32,355 nt of DNA, taken from assembly GCF_000282515.1 (NCBI RefSeq), contig NZ_AKJD01000049.1, positions 1-32,355 of the forward strand, given 5' to 3'. The translations under genes and the position numbers were made by a program. Below, piece after piece: positions 11,001 through 17,969 of this stretch. This DNA is from Pseudomonas sp. GM80. GTDB taxonomy: Bacteria; Pseudomonadota; Gammaproteobacteria; Pseudomonadales; Pseudomonadaceae. Below the pieces are notes generated by a model, which did no database searches, was not told where the DNA came from, and was given only the letters and a program-made list of their open reading frames with translations. The stretch's first letter is position 1; each line of letters opens with the position of its first letter.

Positions 11001-14000
11001 GCGGGGAAACTGGTCTGGACTGCTGACAACCCGTTTGGTTTTGCCGAGTTTGAGCCTGTGCCAGATGAGTATCTTCCCCTTTGCGATGTGCAGGTGGGTA
11101 GCTGCGCACCCATGGCGCGCTGGGTCTGGGCACCAGGCAGCGGAATGGGAGCCGATTATGAGCCGGTCCCGGAAGACTTCCAGATTATCTGTGAAGTACA
11201 ACCTGATCTGTGCATCGGCAACAATCCGGGGAAATCCGCCAATGCCCATACGCAGATGTTCAGCGTATTACGCACCGGCACTGGCGATCTCGACCTGATC
11301 GCCGCCGGCAATCTGAGCATGGACTCGCCGTTCGGCGTGTATACCGCAGGCACTCAGTCAGCCAGCGTTGACCCGCTCTATAACCAGAAACGCGGGCATC
11401 TCTCGGACAGCGATTCGGTGCTGGGCACGGCGGGTGTCGACTATGAGAAATGGGTCAACGGTGGCGCGGACAGCTTGTATCAAGCCTGGTATCCGCAGTT
11501 GGGCGGCAACCTGACGATCAACGCCGGGGGCTCGGTTTCCGCCGATTCAGTAGGCAAGAAGGCGCTATCGTCGGGTGGCAGTTTCCGTGAGCAGATTGCC
11601 AGCGCGTCAGTGGGTAACTGGCTGTGGCGCCAAGGCACAGGCAATCCGGATGTGCCCACCGCCTGGTGGATCAACTTCGGCAGTTACGCCACTCAGTTGA
11701 TGACAGCCGACGGCAATACCGAACCGTATCTGATGGGCTTCACCGGTTTCGGCACCTTGGGCGGCGGTAATATCAGCCTGCGTGCCGGAGGTGACGCCGG
11801 TATGCTCAAACCGTTGGGCGATGCCATCAATTATCCGCGCAGCCAAGGGCTTATCGTTGCCGTGGGTAGCACGGGTCGTATAGCCAGCGATGGCAGCGTG
11901 CAGATGACCGGCGGCGGCGATATGGACATTCGCATCGGCGGCGCACTGAACCCATCGCTGCAAGCGCGGGCCGGGGATAACGGGACTAAGCCGCCGAGGC
12001 ACGACCTGCAAGGCGCGCTGATCAATTTGCGCGGGGCGGCGCAATTGACGGGCGGGGCACTGGGCGGCATCAACCTGCAATACGGTGCCATTTCACAGTC
12101 GCATGATGTCCGTGAAACCCGACCGCTGGATCCTTTCACCTCGACCACCAGCAACGCGTCCGGTGGTCTGGTGCTGATTCCTGGTGACTCGGGCATGAGC
12201 CTCAACACCCGGGGTGATCTGGTGCTGGGCGGTGCGGCCGATCCCGGTCGGGTGCGTCTGTTCAACGCCTCGCCACTGCTCGATAGCAGCGGCAATATGG
12301 GTATCGGGGGCATCCTGAGCGGCTTCTCGCTCTGGACCGATCACACCGCCATCGATCTGTTTTCTGCCGGTGGCAATCTCACGCCGAGTACTCAATTGGC
12401 GGAGGTCGATGGGCGTCTCGACCCTGTGAGCGGCGCCAATACCTCGCCCACCGATGGGCGCTTTGTCTATCCGTCGATTCTTCGGGCTGTGGCGGCTCAG
12501 GGGTCGATTTATGCCGGTCCATCGGCGGCATACGGCGAGGGCAACGCAGCGCCGACTACCGCGTATTCACTGTTGTTGGCACCTTCGACAGCCGGACAAC
12601 TCGAACTGTTGGCCGGCGATTCCATCTATGCCGGTGGCTATGCGATCAATCAATCCGGCGCTAGCCCACTGGCCATTGCCACGCCTTTCAAACCGGCATT
12701 CCAAGCCTTATCCAGCAGTAGGGTCCAGAAGCCCCTCAACAGCAACTACGCCAGCGACGGTGTTAAGCCTGACGCCATTTCGCGTTATCCGTTGTTCGCT
12801 TTTGGTCCCAACAGCTATTCCGGATTGAATGACGTGCAGGGACCCGCAAGGTTTTATGCCTTGACCGGCGATCTGGTGGGGATACGCAGTGGTGAGACGT
12901 TGAGATTCGATAACTCGAAACGCACTTGGTACGAAGCCGCAGGCCCGGTCTGGATGGTTGCCGGACGTGACATCGTGGCATCCGGGACCAACCTGGGCCA
13001 ACCGACAGCCGTGCGGCCCGATGAGATGGGCGTGGGTCGGGAAGGCATCACCTCGACCGGCAACCTGTTCGTGCATAACGACCCGCGAGATGTATCGCGG
13101 GTGTCGGCCGGACGCGACATTCTTTACAGCAGCTTCGATATTGCCGGCCCGGGTACGCTGGACATCAATGCCGGGCGCAACATCCTCATGGAGAACCGCG
13201 CCAGTATCACCAGCCTGGGTTCGTTGGTGGCCGGGGATCAGCGGCCTGGCGCCAGTGTGGTGCTGCAGGCGGGCACAGGCGCGCAAGGGCTGGATTACTC
13301 ACGGTTCATCGCGCGTTACCTGAACCCGCAGAACCTCGCTGATCCGCAGGCCTCTCTCAACGGCCAGCCAGGCAAAGTGGTCAAGACCTACCTGGACGAG
13401 TTGCAGAGCTGGCTGACCCTCGGCTATGGCTTCAGCGGCAATGCCGAACAGGCACAAGCGTTCTACGCCGCGATGCCGAGCGCCGAACAGGCAATCTTCG
13501 CGCGTCAGGTGTACTTCGCTGAACTGCGTGCCGGCGGTCTGGAATACAACGACGTCGATGGCCCGCGCACTGGCAGTTATCTGCGCGGTCGCAACGCCAT
13601 TGCCGCGTTGTTCCCGAGCACTGATGTGGCGGGCAATCCGATCCGCTACGACGGCGATATCACGCTGTACGGCGGCGCTGGGGTCAAGACCCTGTTCGGC
13701 GGCGACATCCAGATGCTCACGCCGGGCGGTGGTCAAGTATTCGGCATCGAAGGCGCGGCACCACCGTCGACGGCGGGGATCATCACCCAAGGCTCGGGCA
13801 ACATTCAGCTTTACTCGCAGGGCAGCATCTTGCTCGGCCAGAGCCGGATCATGACCACCTTCGGCGGCTCTATTCTCGGCTGGTCCGCCGAGGGCGACAT
13901 CAACGCCGGTCGCGGTTCGAAAACCACCGTGGTCTACACCCCGCCGAAACGGGTGTACGACACCTGGGGCAACGTCACCCTGTCGCCATCGGTGCCGAGC

Positions 14001-14501
14001 ACCGGCGCCGGTATCGCCACGCTCAACCCGATCGCCGAAGTGGCGCCGGGTGACATCGACCTGATCGCGCCGCTCGGCACCATTGATGCCGGCGAGGCGG
14101 GGATTCGTGTGTCGGGCAACGTCAACATTGCCGCACTGACGGTGGTCAACGCCGCCAACATTTCGGTGCAGGGCAAGGCGTCGGGTGTACCGGTGGTGTC
14201 GGCGGTGAACACCGGCGCGATCACATCAGCCAGTTCCGCTGCATCCTCGGCCACGCAAGCGGCGGAAGACGTCGCCCGTCAGCAGCAAGCAGCAGCGCGG
14301 CAGAACCAGGCGTCGGTGTTTACCGTGCAGGTATTGAGTTTCGGCAATGAGCAACTCGCGCCGTCGCGCGATGGTGCAAGCCGTGCCCCGGCGCCGGGCT
14401 ACAACCCGAACAGCCCGGTGCAGGTGCTGGGGGCAGGGGCGCTGGATGAACAGGCGAAACAGCAGTTGACCGAGGAGGAGCGCGGGCAACTGACGTTGTA
14501 A
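2004..14501 (+). CDS. pdtA: Giant filamentous-haemagglutinin-type exoprotein (TpsA, PdtA-like)
   Basis: About 4165 residues. I chose ATG 2004 (GTG 2001 is equally possible), just after AAAAAAGGA at 1985-1993; the frame extends to a GTG at 1887 but those residues look non-coding. Residues 1-46 form a long signal peptide: an arginine-rich N-region, a hydrophobic core and a cut near AQA/QTAF. Residues about 120-340 are the TPS secretion domain, with NRVNDPSARASQIQG and NRNGIVFSGSSQVNVRNL matching the conserved haemagglutination-activity motifs. The rest is a long beta-helix-like passenger of Gly/Asn/Asp-rich repeats, ending in an Ala/Gln-rich tail (around VARQQQAAARQNQ) as in DUF3739 proteins. 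Length, domain plan and position after GspF and DING genes match P. aeruginosa PdtA, a phosphate-limitation exoprotein. The expected TpsB partner is not adjacent. Cysteines are rare and clustered near codons 2022-2027 and 3027-3070. Confidence 0.85.
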   Translation: MLARPSRRRTRVLSSRREAVEPTLWLLKPLAHAVALCLVAGSAQAQTAFSSSWFAAKGAAQQAAAARPSMGGLPGMTPPLAQQQKANQQLQRSIQTLNNTVAAIAAQQAAQAAGRAAALGTVQFVPDGLGEGGLKVDNSLAQGWQNAKGPQQTQADGKTTVQIEQTADKAILNWETFNVGRNTTVEFAQQANWAVLNRVNDPSARASQIQGQIKGAGTVMLVNRNGIVFSGSSQVNVRNLVAAAANITDIQFRDRGLYFDSTGTQPTFTDAAGKVLVERGASIETHKPAVSTDAGGYALLLGNEVQNDGSISTAKGQTVLAAGDRFYIRKGSGTEGNTFSTTFGSEVTPGFKAGAVAGKVTNNGLIQSATGDITLAGHEVVQNGVLLASTSVSTRGTIHLLNPSTDSTGSVTLGQDSATAIMLDSSDLTALDSQRDAALTGVNANNRIRGDQSRIEIQSGGSVEFQNGSITLATGGQVAVSAQRRSVVRDGAIIDVSGALGVKVAMENNNIKINVQGNEQRDASINREKGALNSNDVWVDVRELVYVPAGTNGYATDRWYTAGGLLEVGGYLGTQGHSIGEWMAQGGTVSFAGNDVVTEKGSLINLSGGTLDVQSGQIRQSWLRGADGKLYEVSRAPGDLLYTGLYKGYEDNSERWGQTSYFYNPLIAPRSRFESGYTVGRDAGQLVIATANAVLDGQMIGEVYQGERQNQAPKPVLDGYEQSQTALARRAQLIVGSYDPTYVAAASGLLYTLNPTLDQVQMGGERPLAGSDLDLAGAVSDARKGKLFLDNDQLNGLRLGALKVAAQDQVVVDGALTVDNGGDITLYAPDVQIGSDLTARGGSLRLGNVLNQFLSSDTADTRLTAKADKATQVNVADGVRLDTRGVWSNLRTNPDDGANLAYLNGGLVSVRSSGDIDIGASSLLDVSSGGAVLANGKTRGGKGGDLTLESSAISAPGKTHLDLAGELRGYGVTGGGTLTVQANKILVGQTDQALTDNTLQLSGDLFSKGFSAYNLIGLSGLDVAEDTAIDVTLPVFRFGDAAPNQVSGVDPQTALELWTPTLFQENPTKGLLTQRAGASLTLQGGASLIGLIDAANSPLTLGRGSRISVDPGQSIKLRGAGQITVEGELNAWGGTIDIRQQQFGAINPGTSNQVADSTAHNRSIWIGEQAVLDVAGRANTAIDVLGRTYGQVGKGGSIIIGGEIDPKLATATAADAYVIVRQGARIDASGTEAVLDIADQGPTRVATDGGRISLSSYNGLFMEGSLRAAAGGVGAAGGRLELALEVPLYLDSAGNAVRAPREIIIGQGSGDQKLSANLRPADGDDSLRYGQTRLSADELMAGGFDNLSLLSNGLLSFDGDVNLHMNQSLNLYAGALSLAENSTDAARIDLRAPYLRLSGVGTYFEAPTMTRPRVTLNPTNRLSQATFNASANLLDVGNGLSFGTQGAILQQQGPAVAYSRRAFGLVSLDSSGDLRFLAPNDRAEKTRLWTPGDLNLGAAQIYPGTGVQADVRAGYQGADRANEHTLRISGRGAAPAAVPYSVFGSLSLTAGTFEQGGVIRAPLGLITLGDDVLTATREVRLLPGSMTSVSAAGLVMPYGGTTDGIDYRYNDKSVILNGITGQTNGVVVNSQYIDVQGGATLDLSGGGDLRGAGFVSGRGGSTDARLNPLVRNAADGTFSLPGLASNPVYAIVPGNQSVYAPVVAEAAAVDPRVGQQITLGAGVPGLAAGTYTLLPSSFALLPGAFRVEVNAQATPSGTTPALQLRNGSWTSSGQMSIANTALRDSLASQVILTSADVLRRYSQYNETSLTQFIYSDAARRGVPRALAPMDGKTLDLRLNAGGEQDIALQFNGQALFKAAEGGFTGTAVLRGGNAGANFEILGAGHAPTADFDGVSVYADTLNNLNAGRLSIGAMPNVMYGNSANIIGFLGTSKDIVLREGAILSAPEVLLRTTSTLGGITVEAGAGINTLGRGDVAYDSTAGYFYQPDQSSLLLASNGWTHVLAPKAASGISGGGSIRIGVCTTTVCSNPAILYSDGSLTAATDNQFELDEAVRFGTRHLALSVGSVNAGSAEALAAAGSRVPAGLMLNQNVLNRLLRGDTQYGAPALETLSLTTRDAFNFYGSVSLDTLDPQTGQSKLQNLLLVTPAIYGWGDASDVASIRTANLIWNGATQSPGGVITAGAGTGSGTLDIQAQRIELGYDSMPQASGLDQNNRLALGFANVNLTASDRITANHKGSLAVYQEQGTYDPVKGYRYSGGNLNLRTPLLTGEAASVSVLKAGNNLTLSGGGAAGVADALGAELNLEARNIVLDSRIALASGKLTVKSEGDLTLGNAAVLDMAGRTLPFNDVNKYSWGGDVSLYSANGNIRQAAGSRIDLSAKNHQAGNLTATALGDAAGTVDLQGEILGGSSGYYDAGGTLVPYNAGGVDIRAQNLGGDASAQFAALNQRLNAGQVFGSRSLQLKQGNLVIGDGLKAGDINVSVDNGSLTVAGLIDASGERVGNIRLAAKNGMTLAGNSVLDAHGRVLRVDSYGKIIDAPNRATVELNSGEGVLTLASGARIDLRHGTDALPGFLAGQHDGMLRGTLELNAPRLGSNDIAIDASGALTIQGARSIGLNATRRYTDARDGVDQAVSGRPYQVIDQAMLDSIHGDSNTFINAALGNSDLLQRKLAGLNNATYADAFHLRPGVEIASKTADGDLVVEGDLDLSGYRYASLNPHTRLNPAVYGSGEAGNLVIRAGGNLDIYGSINDGFAPPPETQDDAGWKLIAGVQPFGADLIVPGSGVSLAEGTQFPIGATLNYDVTIQGAVLASGTLLPTQAVLAEAYTFSAGTVLAGAIHDASGNLLYAAGTLFSDSVTVPANSQLGAGIRLNKATSLQAMNWPKGVPLPGVYNADLQSVSGVRLSGSLALLRGSLIPSMTDVKLADGTSLIELRPFTGDQQGKNWAVASMLPSGSASWSMRVVAGADLGAADSRAVRPLTTEGNLRLADTHYGVKVTTSAGKLVWTADNPFGFAEFEPVPDEYLPLCDVQVGSCAPMARWVWAPGSGMGADYEPVPEDFQIICEVQPDLCIGNNPGKSANAHTQMFSVLRTGTGDLDLIAAGNLSMDSPFGVYTAGTQSASVDPLYNQKRGHLSDSDSVLGTAGVDYEKWVNGGADSLYQAWYPQLGGNLTINAGGSVSADSVGKKALSSGGSFREQIASASVGNWLWRQGTGNPDVPTAWWINFGSYATQLMTADGNTEPYLMGFTGFGTLGGGNISLRAGGDAGMLKPLGDAINYPRSQGLIVAVGSTGRIASDGSVQMTGGGDMDIRIGGALNPSLQARAGDNGTKPPRHDLQGALINLRGAAQLTGGALGGINLQYGAISQSHDVRETRPLDPFTSTTSNASGGLVLIPGDSGMSLNTRGDLVLGGAADPGRVRLFNASPLLDSSGNMGIGGILSGFSLWTDHTAIDLFSAGGNLTPSTQLAEVDGRLDPVSGANTSPTDGRFVYPSILRAVAAQGSIYAGPSAAYGEGNAAPTTAYSLLLAPSTAGQLELLAGDSIYAGGYAINQSGASPLAIATPFKPAFQALSSSRVQKPLNSNYASDGVKPDAISRYPLFAFGPNSYSGLNDVQGPARFYALTGDLVGIRSGETLRFDNSKRTWYEAAGPVWMVAGRDIVASGTNLGQPTAVRPDEMGVGREGITSTGNLFVHNDPRDVSRVSAGRDILYSSFDIAGPGTLDINAGRNILMENRASITSLGSLVAGDQRPGASVVLQAGTGAQGLDYSRFIARYLNPQNLADPQASLNGQPGKVVKTYLDELQSWLTLGYGFSGNAEQAQAFYAAMPSAEQAIFARQVYFAELRAGGLEYNDVDGPRTGSYLRGRNAIAALFPSTDVAGNPIRYDGDITLYGGAGVKTLFGGDIQMLTPGGGQVFGIEGAAPPSTAGIITQGSGNIQLYSQGSILLGQSRIMTTFGGSILGWSAEGDINAGRGSKTTVVYTPPKRVYDTWGNVTLSPSVPSTGAGIATLNPIAEVAPGDIDLIAPLGTIDAGEAGIRVSGNVNIAALTVVNAANISVQGKASGVPVVSAVNTGAITSASSAASSATQAAEDVARQQQAAARQNQASVFTVQVLSFGNEQLAPSRDGASRAPAPGYNPNSPVQVLGAGALDEQAKQQLTEEERGQLTL

Positions 14502-14523
14502 AAGACTCTCGTGCAGTACGTTT

Positions 14524-14550
14524 GGGCGGCCGGTTGGTCGCCCTTTTTTT
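14524..14550 (+). terminator. Intrinsic terminator after the giant exoprotein gene
   Basis: GGGCGGCC (14524-14531) pairs with GGTCGCCC (14536-14543) around GGTT, with one G-U pair, followed by seven T. It lies 22 nt past the stop codon at 14501. Confidence 0.88.
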
Positions 14551-14554
14551 ATCA

Positions 14555-14643
14555 CCTGTAGGAGCTGCCGCAGGCTGCGATCTTTTGATTTTGCTTTTAA
14601 AGATCAAGATCAAAAGATCGCAGCCTGCGGCAGCTCCTACAGG
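14555..14643. repeat. Palindromic repeat, family 2 copy A (CTGTAGGAGCTGCCG)
   Basis: An about 89-bp inverted repeat with long complementary arms (CCTGTAGGAGCTGCCGCAGG and its complement) around a loop rich in A and T containing CTTTTGAT/ATCAAAAG. It lies between convergent genes, 3' of both the exoprotein and the outer-membrane protein gene. Arm variant GCCGCAGGC, as in copy D. Confidence 0.9.
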
Positions 14644-14647
14644 GAGT

Positions 14648-15595
14648 TCAGAAGGCGTAGGGGATGCTGACTTTTGCCCAGAGCATTTCGCCTTGCGGGC
14701 GGTTCTCCACATCAAATTCCTTGGCCCAGCGAATCTCCGCGCTGGCGTATTTGAGGAAGGTGAAGTGCAGCGCCGGACCAATCGCGAAGACTTCGCCGCG
14801 CACGCCGTCATCGACGTCCTGTCCGGCAAACTGCACGGTGTGGCCGAACTGTTTGTCGTCGGTGGTCTGCTTGAGGTAGTAGCCGTTGAGGCCGAGCATC
14901 AAATCATCGGTGATCTTGTAGCTGGCCGAATAATCGAAGTGGAAGATCTGCCCGGACTTGTAGTCGGTGTCCTTGTTCTTCTCGTTGAAGCTGTAGGTGG
15001 TCTTCATCGACACTTCGGTCTTGTCGGTCGGCAGCCAGGTGAAGGAGAACAACGGTTTGTAGGTGTAGAAATTGTTGCTGGTGTTGGCCAGCCGATCGAC
15101 GCTGTATTCGCCGGTCGGCACGGTGACTTCAATGGCCGCGCCGAGGGTCAGGTTCTTGCCCATGTCCCACAGAATGATCGGCGCAATGGTGGTATCGCCC
15201 ATGCCTTCGCGGGTGTCGCTCAGGCCGAACACCGAGACTTCCTGCTCCAACCACGGCTGCGCGATGTAGCCGGCAAGCCGCCCGCCAAACACGCGCACCG
15301 GGCTCAGGTAGTCGAGGCGGGGGATCACTGCGGTCGACTCGATCTCGACATCGTGCACTTTGCCGCCCAGTGAACTGATGTTCAGGTTGCGCGATTTGTA
15401 GTGGTTGTAGTAGAGGTTGAACGCGACCATGTTTTCCGGAAGGCTGTCGACTTCCAGCGGCAACATGAAGAAACCGTCGGTGCCGGGGCCGATGTTGTCG
15501 ACGCCGGCTTCGGTCGCCAACGCCGGTAGGGTCACGGCGCCGCCCAGCAAGCAAAGGGCCAGGCGCAGGGGGAATGTCGCGCGGTTCGGGTGCAT
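14648..15595 (-). CDS. Outer-membrane beta-barrel protein, SphA / MetA-pathway (Phenol_MetA_deg) family
   Basis: 315 residues. I use the ATG whose first base is 15595 because it follows GAGGA by a few bases; the ATG four codons upstream (15607) has no ribosome site. Residues 1-28 are a signal peptide (hydrophobic LALCLLGGAVTLPALA, cut before TEAG). The remainder shows alternating amphipathic strands and ends in YAF, the terminal aromatic residue used by outer-membrane barrels. Blocks such as GDTTIAPIILWDMGKNLTLG and EVTVPTGEYSVDRLANTSNN fit the COG4313-type family, which includes SphA, a sphingosine-induced porin-like protein of P. aeruginosa. It is thought to pass hydrophobic or aromatic compounds, but the substrate here is unknown. 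It diverges from an AraC-type regulator, its probable activator. Confidence 0.8.
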   Translation of the reverse strand: MHPNRATFPLRLALCLLGGAVTLPALATEAGVDNIGPGTDGFFMLPLEVDSLPENMVAFNLYYNHYKSRNLNISSLGGKVHDVEIESTAVIPRLDYLSPVRVFGGRLAGYIAQPWLEQEVSVFGLSDTREGMGDTTIAPIILWDMGKNLTLGAAIEVTVPTGEYSVDRLANTSNNFYTYKPLFSFTWLPTDKTEVSMKTTYSFNEKNKDTDYKSGQIFHFDYSASYKITDDLMLGLNGYYLKQTTDDKQFGHTVQFAGQDVDDGVRGEVFAIGPALHFTFLKYASAEIRWAKEFDVENRPQGEMLWAKVSIPYAF

Positions 15596-15694
15596 ATCCG
15601 TCCTCATTATTATTGTGTTTTGGGCGCAACGCCGGCACGCAGTACGCCCGGCACTCTAGAAATAAGCGCTTGGCGCCCGGCAGGGCAGGGTATT

Positions 15695-15728
15695 GGCGGA
15701 CACTGAGGGGGACTTCTGCGGACAGCTG
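15695..15728. promoter_or_regulatory. Candidate AraC-type operator: two GCGGACA direct repeats 22 bp apart
   Basis: GCGGACA occurs at 15696-15702 and again at 15718-15724, in the same orientation and exactly two helical turns apart. Flanks are also similar (TTGGCGGACACTG versus TCTGCGGACAGCTG). Tandem same-face direct repeats are the usual arrangement for AraC-family dimers. The pair lies between the divergent porin and regulator genes. Confidence 0.5.
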
Positions 15729-15805
15729 GCAAACCCTGTGCTAACTTCCATCGACATAACCGGTTACAAAAATAACAATCAAGCGTGATCCGGAATGTCA
15801 TCCCC

Positions 15806-16843
15806 ATGAATGTAAAAGTCCAAGACCCGACTTTCGAACTGGCGCTGGTCTCGCCATTCCTCCTGCAAACCCTCGCCGAGGTCGCGCAGAACAAGGGCGT
15901 CGACCCTGAAATCCTGTGCCGTGGCCTGGGCTTTACCCTTGAAGATCTGCAAGACCCGGCGCAGCGAATTTCCTATCGCCAGGCCGTGGCAATGATTCAA
16001 CGCGCACTCAAAGTGCTGCCCAATCAAGGTTTGGGGCTGTGGGTCGGCGCGCAGAACGTGCTGGGTACGCTGGGTTTGCTTGGGCATGTGTTGTCGCTGT
16101 GCAAGACTTTGCGCGATGCCTTTGCCCTCGGGATTCGTCATCAGCACACCTCGGGCGGGATTGTGGTGTCCAGTGTCGATGTGGTCGGCGCTCAGGTGCA
16201 TCTCGATGCTGAATGTCGCTTGCCGTTTGCCGATGTTCAGGTGTTCGCGGTGGAAGAGTTTTTCGCCAGTTTGCTGGTGTACGGCCGAGCTTTGGCGGGC
16301 GCTGATTTCAAGCCGATTGCCGTCGAGTTTGTGCACGCCGCGCCGGATTACCTCAGCGAATACCATCGTCTGCTGGGACCGGAGGTGCGTTTTGGTTGCT
16401 TGCACAATCGCATGCTGATCGATGTGCAATGGCTGGACGTCAACTTGCCCAACCATCATTCGCTGGCGCTGCGTCAGGCCGTCGCCTTGCTGGAGCTGGA
16501 AGCGGCGCAGGTGCATCAGAAGCTTGATCTGATTCAGGCGGTGGAGCGGGCGATTGCCCGGGATCTGAGTCGCGGCAGCCATATCGAAAAGATTGCCGGT
16601 GATTTGAACATGAGCAGTCGCACATTGCGTCGGCGCTTGACCGAGCATGCGCTGACGTTTGAGGCGCTGCTGGAGCAGGTGCGCCAGGCGCGGACGATGA
16701 GTTTGCTGGCCAATCCTGATATGCCGATCGAGCGGATCACTGAAGAAGTCGGCTACAGCGATGTGCGCAGTTTTCGCCGGGCGTTCAAGCGCTGGACGGG
16801 GCTCAGCCCGAGTGCGTGGCGGCATGAGAGCACTACGGCTTAG
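15806..16843 (+). CDS. AraC-family transcriptional regulator (arabinose-binding-like N-terminal domain)
   Basis: 345 residues from ATG 15806; a GTG at 15785 would add seven residues and neither start has a strong ribosome site. Residues about 20-200 form the PF12625-type ligand-sensing domain seen in OruR- and ArgR-like AraC regulators. The last about 95 residues hold the two AraC helix-turn-helices (HIEKIAGDLNMSSRTLRRRL and ITEEVGYSDVRSFRRAFKRW) and the family ending GLSPSAWR. It diverges from the SphA-like outer-membrane gene, and a phased direct repeat lies between them, so activation of that gene is the natural prediction. The arrangement recalls SphR/SphA of P. aeruginosa, but orthology is not established here. 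Confidence 0.87.
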   Translation: MNVKVQDPTFELALVSPFLLQTLAEVAQNKGVDPEILCRGLGFTLEDLQDPAQRISYRQAVAMIQRALKVLPNQGLGLWVGAQNVLGTLGLLGHVLSLCKTLRDAFALGIRHQHTSGGIVVSSVDVVGAQVHLDAECRLPFADVQVFAVEEFFASLLVYGRALAGADFKPIAVEFVHAAPDYLSEYHRLLGPEVRFGCLHNRMLIDVQWLDVNLPNHHSLALRQAVALLELEAAQVHQKLDLIQAVERAIARDLSRGSHIEKIAGDLNMSSRTLRRRLTEHALTFEALLEQVRQARTMSLLANPDMPIERITEEVGYSDVRSFRRAFKRWTGLSPSAWRHESTTA

Positions 16844-16857
16844 TGCACATGACCCTT

Positions 16858-16991
16858 TGTGGCGAGGGGATTTATCCCCGATGGGCTGCGAAGCAGTCCT
16901 GAAAACCGGTCACCGCGATTTATCAGGTGTACCGAATTGAATGAAATTGGGGCTGCTTCGCAGTCCATCAGGGATAAATTCCCTCGCCACA
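16858..16991. repeat. Palindromic repeat, family 4 (TGTGGCGAGGGGATTTATCC)
   Basis: Outer arms TGTGGCGAGGG at 16858-16868 and CCCTCGCCACA at 16981-16991 are exact complements. The inner arms (TTTATCCCCGATGGGCTGCGAAGCAG and its near complement, ending GGGATAAATT) extend the pairing with small mismatches. It begins 15 nt after the AraC stop. The only copy of this family in the window. Nothing else is evident before the peroxidase gene. Confidence 0.85.
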
Positions 16992-17071
16992 GGTCATCGT
17001 CAGCGCCTTCTGAATCCCCACAAACTGTCCGGCCACAGGTAAACTCCCGCGCACTTTTCCAAGGAGTTCAC

Positions 17072-17959
17072 ATGAGTTACTACCAGCCGGGCATTCTCGC
17101 CACCCCCGTTCCTGCGCAAGCGCGCCACCTGTTTTTCGCCCTCGAGTCGGTAGCAGCACTGCCGCAGGCGATCGACAACCTGATCAATCAGGTGGACGGC
17201 AAGTCGGCAGTGGTCGGTTTCGGCGAATCCCTGGCCAAGGCGCTCAACGTGCAGATCGACGGCCTGCGCAGCTTCCCGGCGCTGACCGGCGTTGGCGTCG
17301 AAAACCCGTCGACCCAACACGCACTGTGGGTCTGGCTGCACGGCGTCGACCGTGGTGAACTGCTCAATCGTTGCGACGCCCTCGAAGCCGCACTGGCCCC
17401 GGCGCTGCGCCTGGTCGAAATGCAGGAAGCCTTCCGCCACAAGGACGGCCACGACCTGACCGGTTACGAAGACGGCACCGAAAACCCGCACGACGAAGCC
17501 GCCATCGCGGCCGCCCTGCAAAGCGCAGGCACTGACGGCATGATCGGTGGCAGCTTCGCCGCGATCCAGCAGTGGCAGCACGACCTCAAGGGTTTCCACA
17601 AGCTTTCGGCCGACGACAAAGACAACATCATGGGCCGGCGCCTCAGCGATAACGAAGAGATCGACGACGCGCCAGTTTCCGCCCACGTCAAACGCACCGC
17701 GCAGGAAAGCTTCGCACCGGAAGCGTTCGTCGTGCGCCGCTCGATGCCGTGGATTGAAGGTGATCGCGCCGGGCTGATGTTCCTCGCCTTTGGTTTCTCG
17801 CTGGATGCCTTCGAAGCGCAATTGCGGCGCATGAGCGGCCTGGAAGATGGCATTACCGACGGTTTGTATCGCATCAGCCGGCCGATCACCGGCGGCTACT
17901 ACTGGTGCCCGCCGCTGAAGGACGGTCACCTCGATCTGCGCGTTCTGCGCATCGGCTAA
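17072..17959 (+). CDS. DyP-type heme peroxidase
   Basis: 295 residues from ATG 17072 behind AAGGAG (17061-17066); the frame runs upstream to 16859 but through a repeat. Family hallmarks: GYEDG at 131-135 with the distal Asp134 (the GxxDG motif), probable proximal heme ligand His205 in PVSAHVKR, and probable distal Arg223 in RRSMPW. Length and motifs fit the bacterial B-type class. These enzymes use hydrogen peroxide to oxidise dyes, phenolics or porphyrin-like substrates. There is no signal peptide, and the C-terminus (RVLRIG) shows no obvious encapsulin-targeting extension, so it is probably cytoplasmic. The next gene starts 10 bp downstream and is likely co-transcribed. Confidence 0.93.
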   Translation: MSYYQPGILATPVPAQARHLFFALESVAALPQAIDNLINQVDGKSAVVGFGESLAKALNVQIDGLRSFPALTGVGVENPSTQHALWVWLHGVDRGELLNRCDALEAALAPALRLVEMQEAFRHKDGHDLTGYEDGTENPHDEAAIAAALQSAGTDGMIGGSFAAIQQWQHDLKGFHKLSADDKDNIMGRRLSDNEEIDDAPVSAHVKRTAQESFAPEAFVVRRSMPWIEGDRAGLMFLAFGFSLDAFEAQLRRMSGLEDGITDGLYRISRPITGGYYWCPPLKDGHLDLRVLRIG

Positions 17960-17969
17960 AGGAATGGAC

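Noticed and set aside
14522..15373. A 283-codon plus-strand open frame over the SphA-like gene
   Set aside because: It starts in a terminator and runs through a family 2 repeat; the minus strand encodes a convincing signal peptide and beta barrel.
14648..15595. TpsB (FhaC/PdtB-type) partner of the giant exoprotein
   Set aside because: At 315 residues with no POTRA region it is too small, and its motifs fit the SphA/MetA family; it is also convergent to the exoprotein gene.
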